From: Streptomyces orinoci
Lineage (GTDB): Bacteria; Actinomycetota; Actinomycetes; Streptomycetales; Streptomycetaceae
Length of the DNA: 64,000 nucleotides
Reading direction: 5' to 3'
Assembly (NCBI RefSeq): GCF_003121295.1
Contig: NZ_PHNC01000029.1
Coordinates: 1,426,001 to 1,490,000 of the forward strand
Shown here: positions 23,908 through 32,957 of the stretch, in pieces
Layout: each line of letters begins with the position of its first letter
Position numbering within the stretch: the stretch's first letter is position 1
Program-made: the position numbers and the translations under genes
The notes under the pieces: generated by a model
Databases searched by the model: none
What the model was told of the DNA's origin: nothing
Seen by the model: only the letters and a program-made list of their open reading frames with translations

Positions 23908-24582
23908 GTGGTGGAAGACAGGGTACGGGTGGTCATCGCCGAGGATTCAGTGCTGCTCAGGGAGGGCCTGACCCGGCTGCTGACCGACCGCGGCCATGAG
24001 GTGGTCGCCGGGGTGGGGGACGCCGAGGCGCTGCTGAAGACAGTGCGCGAGCTGGCGGACGAGGGCGCGCTGCCGGATGTGGTGGTCGCCGACGTCCGGA
24101 TGCCTCCCACCCACACCGACGAGGGGGTACGGGCCTCGGTGCGGCTGCGCAAGGACCACCCGGAGCTGGGGGTCCTGGTCTTCTCGCAGTATGTGGAGGA
24201 GCAGTACGCCACCGAGCTGCTGGCCGGCAGCAGCCGGGGGGTGGGCTATCTGCTCAAGGACCGGGTGGCCGAGGTGCGCGAGTTTGTGGACGCGGTGGTC
24301 CGGGTCGCCCGGGGCGGCACCGCGCTGGACCCGGAGGTGGTGGCCCAGCTGCTGGGCCGCAGCCGCAAGCAGGACGTACTGGCGGGGCTGACCCCCCGGG
24401 AGCGCGAGGTGCTGGGCCTGATGGCGGAGGGACGGACCAATTCCGCCATCGCCCGGCAGCTGGTGGTCAGCGACGGGGCGGTGGAGAAGCACATCAGCAA
24501 TATCTTTCTGAAGCTGGGACTGTCGCCCAGTGATGGGGATCACCGTCGGGTGCTGGCCGTCCTGACATACCTACGTTCGTGA
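23908..24582 (+). CDS. NarL/FixJ family response regulator
   Basis: The 224-residue protein has a receiver domain (1-130) with acidic residues Glu12-Asp13, phospho-acceptor Asp62 (VVVADVRMPP) and the conserved Lys in YLLKDRV. A LuxR-type helix-turn-helix follows (LTPREREVLGLMAEGRTNSAIA then VVSDGAVEKHISNIFLKLGL). It is a DNA-binding regulator probably phosphorylated by one or both kinases upstream. The start is the first GTG of a GTGGTG pair at 23908. The frame is open to 23860 with no better RBS. Confidence 0.88.
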   Translation: MVEDRVRVVIAEDSVLLREGLTRLLTDRGHEVVAGVGDAEALLKTVRELADEGALPDVVVADVRMPPTHTDEGVRASVRLRKDHPELGVLVFSQYVEEQYATELLAGSSRGVGYLLKDRVAEVREFVDAVVRVARGGTALDPEVVAQLLGRSRKQDVLAGLTPREREVLGLMAEGRTNSAIARQLVVSDGAVEKHISNIFLKLGLSPSDGDHRRVLAVLTYLRS

Positions 24583-24857
24583 TCATTTGACATAGCGTCA
24601 GGGGAATGTCAGGCCCCCAGGTGGGACGCGGGCCCGGTCCTGGAGGACCGCGACCAAAGTCGTAGGGGGCGCCCACCCGCGTTCCCCTTGGAGCCCCCCG
24701 GCAAAACACCGCAAAACCGGACGCTCCCCGGGGCTGCCCAAGGGCGCCTCCAGCGGTCCTCCCCGGGCGCCCCAAGCCTTCCCCCGTACGATGGCCATGG
24801 GAACGCCGCCTGAGCACCACCACGTGCGCGGCGCCGCCACGAGGGAGGTCCGAAGCA

Positions 24858-26843
24858 GTGACCAGCCAGGTCAGCAGCCCGGCCGAACAGGCCGATTCAG
24901 CCGAACAGCCAGGCTTCTCCCCGCCCGGTGCGGGCGAGGAGCCGTCGCGCCTCACAGGACAGCGCGGCCCCACGGCGAACGGCGGCTCCAAGGAGGTGCG
25001 CCGGCTGGACCGGGTGATCATCCGGTTCGCGGGTGACTCCGGTGACGGTATGCAGCTCACCGGTGACCGCTTCACCTCGGAGACCGCCTCCTTCGGCAAC
25101 GACCTGTCCACTCTGCCGAACTTCCCGGCGGAGATCCGGGCCCCCGCCGGCACCCTGCCGGGCGTCTCGTCGTTCCAGCTGCACTTCGCGGACCACGACA
25201 TCCTCACCCCCGGTGACGCGCCCAATGTCCTGGTCGCCATGAACCCGGCCGCGCTCAAGGCCAACCTGGCCGATGTCCCGCGCGGCGCGGAGATCATCGT
25301 CAACACCGACGAGTTCACCAAGCGGCCGATGGCCAAGGTCGGTTATGACACCAACCCGCTGGAGGACGGCTCGCTGGACGCCTACAACGTCCACCCGGTG
25401 CCGCTGACCACGCTGACCATCGAGGCGCTCAAGGAGTTCGGGCTCTCCCGCAAGGAGGCCGAGCGCAGCAAGAACATGTTCGCGCTGGGCCTGCTGTCCT
25501 GGATGTACCACCGGCCCACCGAGAGCACCGAAGCCTTTCTGCGCAAGAAGTTCGCCAAGAAGCCCCAGATCGCCGAGGCCAATGTGGCGGCGTTCCGGGC
25601 GGGCTGGAACTTCGGCGAGACCACCGAGGACTTCGCGGTCTCCTATGAGGTCGCCCCGGCAACCGCCGCCTTCCCGCCGGGCACTTACCGCAATATCTCC
25701 GGCAACCTCGCCCTGTCCTATGGCCTGATCGCCGCCTCCCGCCAGGCGGACCTGCCGCTGTACCTGGGCTCGTACCCGATCACCCCGGCCTCCGACATCC
25801 TGCATGAGCTGTCGCGGCACAAGAACTTCGGCGTGCGCACCTTCCAGGCCGAGGACGAGATCGCCGGCATCGGCGCCGCCCTGGGCGCCGCCTTCGGCGG
25901 GGCACTGGCCGTCACCACCACCTCCGGGCCCGGCGTGGCCCTGAAGTCGGAGACCATCGGCCTGGCCGTCTCCCTGGAACTGCCGCTGCTGGTAGTGGAC
26001 ATCCAGCGCGGCGGCCCCTCCACCGGCCTGCCCACCAAGACCGAACAGGCCGACCTGCTGCAGGCCATGTACGGACGCAACGGCGAGGCCCCGGTGCCCA
26101 TCGTGGCGCCGAAGACCCCGGCCGACTGCTTCGACGCCGCCCTGGACGCGGCCCGGATCGCGCTCACCTACCGCACCCCGGTCTTCCTGCTCTCCGACGG
26201 CTATCTGGCCAATGGCTCCGAGCCCTGGCGCATCCCGGAGATGGACGAACTGCCCGATCTGCGAGTGCAGTTCGCCGCCGGCCCCAACCACACCCTGGCC
26301 GACGGCACCGAGGTCTTCTGGCCGTACAAGCGCGACCCGGAGACCCTGGCCCGGCCCTGGGCGGTGCCCGGCACCCCCGGCCTGGAGCACCGCATCGGCG
26401 GCATCGAGAAGCAGGACGGCACCGGCAACATCTCCTACGACCCGGCCAACCACGACTTCATGGTCCGCACCCGGCAGGCCAAGGTGGACGGCATCACGGT
26501 CCCCGAGCTGGCGGTCGATGACCCCGGCGGCCAGGCCCGGACCCTGGTGCTGGGCTGGGGCTCCACCTATGGGCCCATCACCGCCGCGGTCCGCCGGGTC
26601 CGCCGCGAGGGCGGGCACATCGCCCAGGCGCATCTGCGCCATCTCAACCCCTTCCCGGCCAACCTCGGCCAGATCCTGGGCAATTACCGCCGGGTGGTGG
26701 TCCCCGAGATGAACCTCGGCCAGCTCGCCACCCTGCTGCGCGCCCGCTATCTGACCGACGTCCGCTCCTACACCCAGGTCAGCGGCATGCCGTTCAAGGC
26801 CGAGCAGCTCGCCACCGTGCTCAAGGAGGCCATCGATGACTGA
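24858..26843 (+). CDS. korA: 2-oxoglutarate:ferredoxin oxidoreductase, alpha subunit (KorA)
   Basis: The 661-residue protein fuses the gamma domain (about 50-240, starting RVIIRFAGDSGDGMQLTGD) to the alpha pyrimidine-binding domain (about 275-640), with YPITPASDILHEL, FQAEDEIAGIGAALGAA and TTTSGPGVALKSE. With KorB it oxidatively decarboxylates 2-oxoglutarate (or a related 2-oxoacid) to the acyl-CoA and reduces ferredoxin in the cytoplasm. The first 45 residues are a Ser/Pro/Gln-rich extension. A GTG start is used. The end overlaps korB by 8 bases. Confidence 0.93.
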   Translation: MTSQVSSPAEQADSAEQPGFSPPGAGEEPSRLTGQRGPTANGGSKEVRRLDRVIIRFAGDSGDGMQLTGDRFTSETASFGNDLSTLPNFPAEIRAPAGTLPGVSSFQLHFADHDILTPGDAPNVLVAMNPAALKANLADVPRGAEIIVNTDEFTKRPMAKVGYDTNPLEDGSLDAYNVHPVPLTTLTIEALKEFGLSRKEAERSKNMFALGLLSWMYHRPTESTEAFLRKKFAKKPQIAEANVAAFRAGWNFGETTEDFAVSYEVAPATAAFPPGTYRNISGNLALSYGLIAASRQADLPLYLGSYPITPASDILHELSRHKNFGVRTFQAEDEIAGIGAALGAAFGGALAVTTTSGPGVALKSETIGLAVSLELPLLVVDIQRGGPSTGLPTKTEQADLLQAMYGRNGEAPVPIVAPKTPADCFDAALDAARIALTYRTPVFLLSDGYLANGSEPWRIPEMDELPDLRVQFAAGPNHTLADGTEVFWPYKRDPETLARPWAVPGTPGLEHRIGGIEKQDGTGNISYDPANHDFMVRTRQAKVDGITVPELAVDDPGGQARTLVLGWGSTYGPITAAVRRVRREGGHIAQAHLRHLNPFPANLGQILGNYRRVVVPEMNLGQLATLLRARYLTDVRSYTQVSGMPFKAEQLATVLKEAIDD

Positions 26844-27885
26844 GGCGCTCAAGCTGGTGCCCAAGGCCGAAGCCCAGCAGTCCATGAAGGACTTCAAGTC
26901 CGACCAGGAAGTGCGCTGGTGCCCCGGCTGCGGTGACTACGCCATCCTCGCCGCTGTCCAGGGCTTTATGCCCGAACTCGGCCTGGCGAAGGAGAACATC
27001 GTCTTCGTCTCCGGCATCGGCTGCTCCTCCCGCTTCCCGTACTACATGAACACCTATGGGATGCACTCCATCCATGGCCGCGCCCCGGCCATCGCCACCG
27101 GACTGGCCACCTCCAGGCGGGACTTGAGCGTCTGGGTGGTCACCGGTGACGGCGACGCCCTCTCCATTGGCGGCAACCACCTCATCCACGCCCTGCGCCG
27201 CAATGTCAACTTGAAGATCCTGCTGTTCAACAACCGGATCTATGGCCTCACCAAGGGCCAGTACAGCCCGACTTCGGAGCTGGGCAAGATCACCAAGTCC
27301 ACCCCGATGGGCTCGCTGGACGCACCCTTCAACCCGGTGTCGCTGGCCCTGGGCGCCGAAGCCGGCTTTGTCGCCCGTACCGTGGACTCCGACCGCAAGC
27401 ACCTCACCGAGGTACTGCGCCAGGCCGCCCAACACCCGGGCACCGCGCTGGTGGAGATCTACCAGAACTGCAATATCTTCAACGACGGCGCCTTCGAGGT
27501 GCTCAAGGACAAGCAGCAGGCCGAAGAAGCCGTGATCCGCCTGGAGCACGGGCAGCCGATCCGCTTCGGGGTGGACCGCTCCAAGGGCGTGGTGCGCAAC
27601 CAGGCCACCGGTGACCTGGAGGTCGTGGAGGTCACGCCCGAGAACGAGGCCCGGGTGCTGGTGCACGACGCGCACTCCGCCTCCCCCACCACCGCCTTCG
27701 CGCTCTCCCGCCTGGCCAATCCCGACACTCTCCACCACACCCCCATCGGTGTCTTCCGCGACGTCCAACGGCCGGTCTACGACACCCTGATGGCCGACCA
27801 GCTGGAGACCGCCGTGGAGCAGCAGGGCAAGGGCGATCTGGCCACCCTGCTGGCGGGCAATGACACCTGGACCGTCGTCGGCTGA
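26836..27885 (+). CDS. korB: 2-oxoglutarate:ferredoxin oxidoreductase, beta subunit (KorB)
   Basis: The 349-residue thiamine-diphosphate-binding subunit has the TPP motif GDGDALSIGGNH through LFNNRIYGLTKGQ. Cluster-binding cysteines lie in WCPGCGDY and in GIGCSSRFPYY, with another in YQNCNIF. With KorA it transfers electrons to ferredoxin. Synthesis is coupled to korA by the 8-base overlap. A strong terminator follows at 27908-27934. Confidence 0.94.
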   Translation: MTEALKLVPKAEAQQSMKDFKSDQEVRWCPGCGDYAILAAVQGFMPELGLAKENIVFVSGIGCSSRFPYYMNTYGMHSIHGRAPAIATGLATSRRDLSVWVVTGDGDALSIGGNHLIHALRRNVNLKILLFNNRIYGLTKGQYSPTSELGKITKSTPMGSLDAPFNPVSLALGAEAGFVARTVDSDRKHLTEVLRQAAQHPGTALVEIYQNCNIFNDGAFEVLKDKQQAEEAVIRLEHGQPIRFGVDRSKGVVRNQATGDLEVVEVTPENEARVLVHDAHSASPTTAFALSRLANPDTLHHTPIGVFRDVQRPVYDTLMADQLETAVEQQGKGDLATLLAGNDTWTVVG

Positions 27886-27907
27886 CGCCGCACCACCGAC
27901 GACCGGC

Positions 27908-27934
27908 GGCCGGGCACCGAACGGGTGCCCGGCC
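27908..27934 (+). terminator. terminator after korB
   Basis: A perfect 11-bp stem (GGCCGGGCACC and complement) with a 5-base loop lies 22 bases after the korB stop. Confidence 0.8.
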
Positions 27935-27975
27935 TCCGCGTCTCATCGGCCACAGCCAGGGGTATCAGCTCTGCT

Positions 27976-29988
27976 ATGGGCATGGCCGAAACCGCACCAC
28001 ACGTCCGCGACCGGCTCCGTTACCGCGTCAAATGCCGTCTGCTGGGCCCCCCGCTCGTCACCGAGCAACTGGCCCACGAGAAGCTGTCCAACCCCATGGC
28101 GCTGGGTGTGCTGGCCTCCGACTGCATCTCCTCCACCGCCTATGGCACCGAGGAGATGCTGCGCATTCTGGTCCCCGTCGTGGGACTTGCCGCCTTCACC
28201 CTGCTGCTGCCGGTCACCGGCGCCATCCTCCTGGTCCTGCTGCTGCTCACCCTCTCCTACCGGGACGTGGTCTCGGTCTACACCCGGGCCGGCGGCTCCT
28301 ATGTGGTGGCCAGGGAGAACTTCGGGCCGCGCATCGCCCAGATCGCCGCGGTGGCCCTGCTGGTGGACTACATCGTCACCGTCGCCGTACAGACCGCCGC
28401 CGGCACCGATGCCCTGATCTCCCTGGCCCACCTGGTGGGCCACGGCTACCACGGCATCGACAACCTCAAAATGCCCATCACGGTCGGGATAGTGGTGGTG
28501 CTGATGTACGGAAACCTGCGCGGCATCCGCGAAGCGGGCCGCGCCTTCGCCGTCCCCGCCTACCTCTTTATGCTGGCCATCGGCCTGGTTCTGGCAGTCG
28601 GCCTGGTACGGGCGCTGACCGGCGGCCTGCCGCACGCCGACCCGCACGCCCAGGGCGCCATCCCGCTGGGCACCTCAGGACACGGCTGGCTCTACGGCAC
28701 CTCGCTCTTTATCGTGCTGCGCTCCTTCGCCAACGGCGGCTCCTCGCTCACCGGCCTGGAAGCCATCTCCAATGGCGTCTCCGCCTTCCGCAGCCCCCAG
28801 GGACGCAACGCCCGCCGCACCCTCACCGCCATGAGCATCATCCTGGGCGTCATGGTGCTGGGCGTCTCCGCGCTGGCCCACTACACCCACGCCATCCCCT
28901 ACACCGACGGCAACCCCACCGTGGTCGCCCAGGAGGCCCATCTGATCTTCGGGGACAGCTGGCTGGGCACCGCCGGCCTGGTCTATGTCCAGCTGGCCAC
29001 CGCGCTGATCCTCTACACCGGCGCCAACACCCCCTTCACCGGCTTCCCCTTTCTGGCCAGCTTTGTCGCCGAGGACCGCTTTCTGCCCCGCCAGCTCACC
29101 CGGCGCGGCCACCGGCTGGCCTTCTCCAACGGCATCATCTGCCTCACCGTGGTCTCGCTGGCCCTGCTCTTTGTCACCGGAAGCAATGTGGACAAACTGG
29201 TGGCGCTCTATGCCATCGGCGTCTTCACCGGATTCACCATGGCCGCCGCCGGGATGGCCGCCCACCACTGGCGCCGGGACGAGCCGCACCGCCGGCTGAA
29301 GATCGCGGTCAATCTGGCCGCCGCCATCACCTCCGCGCTGGTGGTGGTGATCTTCGCCATCACCAAGTTCACCCAGGGCGCCTGGCTGGTGGTGGTGATC
29401 TTCCCGCTGGGCGTCTGGGCCCTGATCCGCATCAACCACACCTACCGGCTGGAGGCCCAGGCCCTGGAGAACGTACCGGCGTTCACCAGCGACAAACCAC
29501 GCTGGCGGCGGCACCTGGTGTACGTCCTGGTGGACTCCCTGGACCTGGCCGCCGTCAAGGCACTGCGCTACGCCCAGGAACTGCGGCCGGACGAGGTGCG
29601 GGTGCTGCACTTCGTCATCGACGAGGCCCGCGCCCGGCATCTGGCCTCCCGCTGGGACCAGCTCTCCGGCACCAATGTCCCGCTGGAGCTGGTGGACTGC
29701 CCCGACCGCCGGCTGCGCCATGCGGTGGCCGAACTGGCCGCCCGTACCACCGCCGACGGCACCACGGCGCTGACCCTGCTGATCCCGCGCCGCAGCTACT
29801 CCACTCCACTGGGCCGGCTGCTGCACCGGGACACCGGCGAACAGATGGCCAAGACCCTTGAACAGCTGCCCAATGTGGCGGTGACCATCCTGCCCTTCGA
29901 TGTCACCGCGGCGGTACGGCGGATGCGCGCGGGAGAGGGGACCACACCCGAGGGCACCGAGCGCCGGCAGGCCGAGCAGCGGACCTGA
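27976..29988 (+). CDS. APC-superfamily permease, KimA/KUP-like
   Basis: The roughly 670-residue transporter has about 12 membrane helices (residues about 40-480), starting after a basic cytoplasmic segment. Typical APC features are DCISSTAYGTEEML in helix 1 and AGGSYVVARENFG. A cytoplasmic C-terminal domain of about 190 residues contains HLVYVLVDSLDLAAVKAL and a USP-like alpha/beta fold, as in KimA-type potassium importers. Substrate is inferred only from this layout, and amino acids cannot be excluded. The ATG at 27976 is chosen. ATG 27982 is close and equally possible. Confidence 0.82.
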   Translation: MGMAETAPHVRDRLRYRVKCRLLGPPLVTEQLAHEKLSNPMALGVLASDCISSTAYGTEEMLRILVPVVGLAAFTLLLPVTGAILLVLLLLTLSYRDVVSVYTRAGGSYVVARENFGPRIAQIAAVALLVDYIVTVAVQTAAGTDALISLAHLVGHGYHGIDNLKMPITVGIVVVLMYGNLRGIREAGRAFAVPAYLFMLAIGLVLAVGLVRALTGGLPHADPHAQGAIPLGTSGHGWLYGTSLFIVLRSFANGGSSLTGLEAISNGVSAFRSPQGRNARRTLTAMSIILGVMVLGVSALAHYTHAIPYTDGNPTVVAQEAHLIFGDSWLGTAGLVYVQLATALILYTGANTPFTGFPFLASFVAEDRFLPRQLTRRGHRLAFSNGIICLTVVSLALLFVTGSNVDKLVALYAIGVFTGFTMAAAGMAAHHWRRDEPHRRLKIAVNLAAAITSALVVVIFAITKFTQGAWLVVVIFPLGVWALIRINHTYRLEAQALENVPAFTSDKPRWRRHLVYVLVDSLDLAAVKALRYAQELRPDEVRVLHFVIDEARARHLASRWDQLSGTNVPLELVDCPDRRLRHAVAELAARTTADGTTALTLLIPRRSYSTPLGRLLHRDTGEQMAKTLEQLPNVAVTILPFDVTAAVRRMRAGEGTTPEGTERRQAEQRT

Positions 29989-29998
29989 CCGCCCGCTG

Positions 29999-30037
29999 GA
30001 ACGTAAATGACACACCCGGGGTTCGGGGGTTACGTTC
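29999..30037. promoter_or_regulatory. inverted repeat GAACGTAA...TTACGTTC upstream of rarD
   Basis: The 8-bp perfect arms lie at 29999-30006 and 30030-30037, 50-90 bases before the rarD start. They could be a regulator binding site or a weak terminator for the permease gene. Confidence 0.3.
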
Positions 30038-30086
30038 GCCAGGTCGCGCCGCCGCGCCACCAGGCCGTACCACCAGGGAGGGAACC

Positions 30087-31058
30087 ATGGCCCAGCCGGA
30101 CACCCCACACAGCGAGACCCGCACCGGTTTCCTCTATGGCACCGCCGCCTATGCGATCTGGGGCCTGTTCCCCCTGTACTGGCCCCTGCTGGAACCCACC
30201 GGGCCCTTTGAGATCCTCGCCCACCGCATGGTGTGGTCCCTGATCACGGTGGCCGCCGCGCTGACCCTCACCCGCCGCTGGGCATGGATACGCCCGCTGC
30301 TGCGGCAGCCCCGGCGGCTGGCCATGATCGCCGCCGGGGCCACCCTGATCTCCGCCAACTGGGCCATCTACATCTGGGCCGTCAACTCCCACCATGTGGT
30401 GGAGACCGCGCTGGGCTACTTCATCAACCCCCTGGTGGTGATCGCCCTGGGCGTGCTGGTGATGCGCGAACGGCTGCGCCCCGCGCAGTGGGCGGCGGTG
30501 GCCATCGGAGCGGCCGCGGTGGTGGTACTGGCGGTCGGCTACGGCAAACTGCCGTGGATCGCCCTTGGGCTGGCCGCGAGCTTCGGCACCTACAGCCTGG
30601 TGAAGAAGAAGGTGGCGCTGGGCGGGCTGGAGTCGATGGCCGCCGAGACGGCCGTGCAATTCCTGCCCGCCCTGGGCTTTTTGATCCTGCTCGGCGCCCG
30701 GGGCAAGAGCAGCTTCGCCACCGCGGGGGCGGGGCACGCCGCCCTGCTGGCGGCCTCCGGGCTGATCACCGCCGTACCGCTGATCGCCTTCGGCGCGGCC
30801 GCGGTCCGGCTGCCGCTGTCGGTGATGGGCATGCTGCAATACCTCGCCCCCGTCTTCCAGTTCGCGCTGGGGCTGCTGGTCTTCCACGAGGCCATGCCTC
30901 CCGAGCGCTGGGCCGGGTTCGCCCTGGTCTGGCTGGCTCTGGCCCTCCTCACCTGGGACGGCCTGCGGGCCGGCCGGGCCGCCCGCGCGGAACTGGCCAC
31001 GGCCCGCGCGAAGGCTGCCGCCGCGGCTCCCAACTCCCGCGAAACGGCGCCCCGTTAG
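30087..31058 (+). CDS. rarD: EamA/RarD family transporter
   Basis: The 323-residue protein has ten membrane helices. It has the RarD-type start GFLYGTAAYAIWGLFPLYW then PLLEPTGPFEILAHRMVWSL, and the conserved motifs NWAIYIWAVNSHHVVETALGYFINPL and LSVMGMLQYLAPVFQF. Members are proposed metabolite exporters, with chloramphenicol-sensitivity history in the original RarD. The C-terminus is Ala-rich and cytoplasmic. The RBS (GGGAGGGAACC) precedes the ATG. Confidence 0.92.
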   Translation: MAQPDTPHSETRTGFLYGTAAYAIWGLFPLYWPLLEPTGPFEILAHRMVWSLITVAAALTLTRRWAWIRPLLRQPRRLAMIAAGATLISANWAIYIWAVNSHHVVETALGYFINPLVVIALGVLVMRERLRPAQWAAVAIGAAAVVVLAVGYGKLPWIALGLAASFGTYSLVKKKVALGGLESMAAETAVQFLPALGFLILLGARGKSSFATAGAGHAALLAASGLITAVPLIAFGAAAVRLPLSVMGMLQYLAPVFQFALGLLVFHEAMPPERWAGFALVWLALALLTWDGLRAGRAARAELATARAKAAAAAPNSRETAPR

Positions 31059-31173
31059 AGGCGTGACCCCTGTTGGGGGCCGGGCGGCGGTGCGGCATCG
31101 GCCGGACGCCTGGCTGCCGGCGCGCAGGCCGGCGGCTTGGATGACCTCAAGGGGCGTTGGTCGAGTTGTGCCG

Positions 31174-32199
31174 CTACGAGATGAGCGCGGCTGCCTTCTG
31201 CCGCAGTTGATCCGCTTCAGGCATGCCGCGGAACCGGTTGAGCCGGGTACGCATGTCGTCGGCCGCGGTGTGGACCTTGATGGAGCGGATGCCGTCCGCG
31301 CAGTCGGCGAAGTCGTTCCAGGTGGCGAGGGCGCCGTCGAGGTCGCCTTGGCGGAGGCGAACGCCGCCGAGGTCGGCCAGGACGATGGCGCGGGTGCGGC
31401 GGCGGTCGAGGCCGTGGATGTCGAGGGCGAGACGGAGATGTTCTTCGGCGGCGTCGAGGTCGCCGAGGCGGGCGAGGATCATCGCGGATTCGTGAGCCCA
31501 CCGGCCGGGCGAGTAGTGGGCGGCCCAGGACTCGCCTGCACTGGTGCCTGAGTGGCCGATGGCGCTCTCGGAGAGGGTGAGGTGGCGGGTGGCGAGCTTG
31601 TGGTCATTGTCCTGGGCGGCGGCGTTGGCGAGGGTCGCTTGGTAATAGGCGACGGCCCGGGAGTTGTCGAGGTCTTTGCCGTAGCGCACGCAGGCTTCGG
31701 CGAGTTGGACGGCTTCGGCCCGAAAGCCGAGGTCGATGGCCTGGACGGCCAGGCCGCGCAGGGCAGTTGCGGAGAGTTCGGGGTCGCGGGCTTCGGCGGC
31801 GAGGCGGTAGGCGTGGGCGTAGTACTGCTGGGCCCGGCCTTGGTGTTCGGGGTCGTGGCCTTCGTCCTGGGCCATCCAGCCCGCGAGGTGGACCAGTTGG
31901 GAGGTGGCGGCAAACAGCTCTCGGCCGGTGACCTCGGTGTACTTGCCGTTGAGCCAGGGGGCGACGTCGTCGGTGAGGTAGCGGACGGCGAGGTGGCGGG
32001 CGTGTCCGCCGCCGAATTCGGCGGCAGCGTCGCCGAGGGCCTTGACCATCTGCTTGACGGCGGCGACCTCGCCGGCACCCACGCGGACGGCCGCGGCTGG
32101 AGCGCATTTGGTGCGGCGGGTGATGCTGTCGAGGTCGGGCAGCGCGAGGGCGCTCAGGGCGTAACCGCTCGTGGCGGCCAGGAAGTTCCGGCGGTGCAC
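31174..32199 (-). CDS. TPR-domain regulator lacking its N-terminal HTH
   Basis: The 341-residue alpha-helical protein begins MHRRNFLAATSGYALSALALPDLDSITRRT and continues with TPR-like repeats (AQQYYAHAYRLAAEA, AAEEHLRLALDIHGLDRRR, RLRQGDLDGALATWNDFAD). In relatives I recall, this region follows an XRE helix-turn-helix plus a linker with TVASVIQLGRRDV. Here that linker lies upstream in frame (about 32200-32240) but the HTH is missing. GGGGAGG lies 6 bases before the GTG at 32199, so translation from here is credible. Whether it is a truncated regulator or a free-standing partner protein is open. Confidence 0.7.
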   Translation of the reverse strand: MHRRNFLAATSGYALSALALPDLDSITRRTKCAPAAAVRVGAGEVAAVKQMVKALGDAAAEFGGGHARHLAVRYLTDDVAPWLNGKYTEVTGRELFAATSQLVHLAGWMAQDEGHDPEHQGRAQQYYAHAYRLAAEARDPELSATALRGLAVQAIDLGFRAEAVQLAEACVRYGKDLDNSRAVAYYQATLANAAAQDNDHKLATRHLTLSESAIGHSGTSAGESWAAHYSPGRWAHESAMILARLGDLDAAEEHLRLALDIHGLDRRRTRAIVLADLGGVRLRQGDLDGALATWNDFADCADGIRSIKVHTAADDMRTRLNRFRGMPEADQLRQKAAALIS

Positions 32200-32204
32200 G
32201 TCTC

Positions 32205-32427
32205 GCCTCCCCAACTGGATGACTGAAGCCACGGTATCGGTGGCCTCCGCCTCGGACCCGGCGGTTTGCGTCTCCCTGGAGGGCTCGCCGCGACCGCGCG
32301 GACGAAGGCCGACCGCTCGGCGAGCAGGTGCGTGATCAGGAAGGCGGTGGCCTGCTCGACGGGGGCCGAACTGGGTGGTGACCTTGGTGAAGTAGGCGTC
32401 CGGCCGGGCGCGTTCGAAGGGTTCCAT
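32205..32427 (-). pseudogene. frameshifted N-terminal gene fragment
   Basis: An ATG at 32427 with RBS GAGGGA starts MEPFERARPDAYFTKVTTQFGP. The similar-looking continuation VEQATAFLITHLLAERSAFV then lies in another frame. The switch falls at a run of five C bases near 32359-32364, and removing one C would join the frames. The fused frame ends within the linker of the downstream TPR gene, so it is only a stub of about 55 residues. I have a weak memory of Streptomyces proteins starting this way that are much longer, so this is probably a relic. Confidence 0.45.
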
Positions 32428-32474
32428 GGCAGTTCCCTCTTGGGTGAGCGCGGGGTCATGCATGGGCGGTTGGG

Positions 32475-32957
32475 TCAGGGGGTGCGGGCCAGGCCGAACA
32501 GCAGCCGGTCGGCCACGCGGGCGGCGTCGAGGTAGATGTCGAGACGGCCGGCGGTCGCGGACTGCGGCAGCGGGTCCAGGGCGAGGATGAGTACGGCCTG
32601 GCCCCAGCGGGTGACCAGGTCGGTCCATCCCGGGTGGGCCGGCAGGCGAAGGCCGTAGCGGGAGCCACCGAACTTCAGCAGCACCCGGTTGCCGATGACG
32701 CGCAGGCAGCCGTCGAGGTCGGGGATGGCGTCGTGGATGCCGACAAGGGGACCGAGGCTGGCGCCAATGTGCCGCATACGGGCCTCGACCGCGGTCGGAG
32801 TGTCGTGGCTGGTGCGTCCGGGCGGGTAGGCCAGCAGGATGTGCGCGAGGTCCTGCCCACCCGGGCCGGGGCCGGACCAGGTCCAGGTGCTGAGCGAGAA
32901 CAGCAGGCTGGGACCGGGCCCCGTGGACGGCGCGGGTGCCAGGGGGCGGGTCAGCAT
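32475..32957 (-). CDS. hypothetical protein
   Basis: This 160-residue protein has no recognised domain. It has a hydrophobic-aromatic start (SLLFSLSTWTWSGPGPGG), a middle with MRHIGASLGPLVGIHDAIPDLDG, and the segment HPGWTDLVTRWGQAVLILAL. Its ATG overlaps the end of the ATP-binding gene upstream by 7 bases, so the two are co-translated. Similar small proteins beside such ATPases are common in streptomycetes (recalled), which suggests a regulatory partner. Confidence 0.62.
   Translation of the reverse strand: MLTRPLAPAPSTGPGPSLLFSLSTWTWSGPGPGGQDLAHILLAYPPGRTSHDTPTAVEARMRHIGASLGPLVGIHDAIPDLDGCLRVIGNRVLLKFGGSRYGLRLPAHPGWTDLVTRWGQAVLILALDPLPQSATAGRLDIYLDAARVADRLLFGLARTP

Noticed and set aside
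24598..24840. Minus-strand frame of 80 residues before korA
   Set aside because: Trp/Gly/Pro-rich, no RBS, no recognisable motif, and it lies over the korA promoter and leader region.
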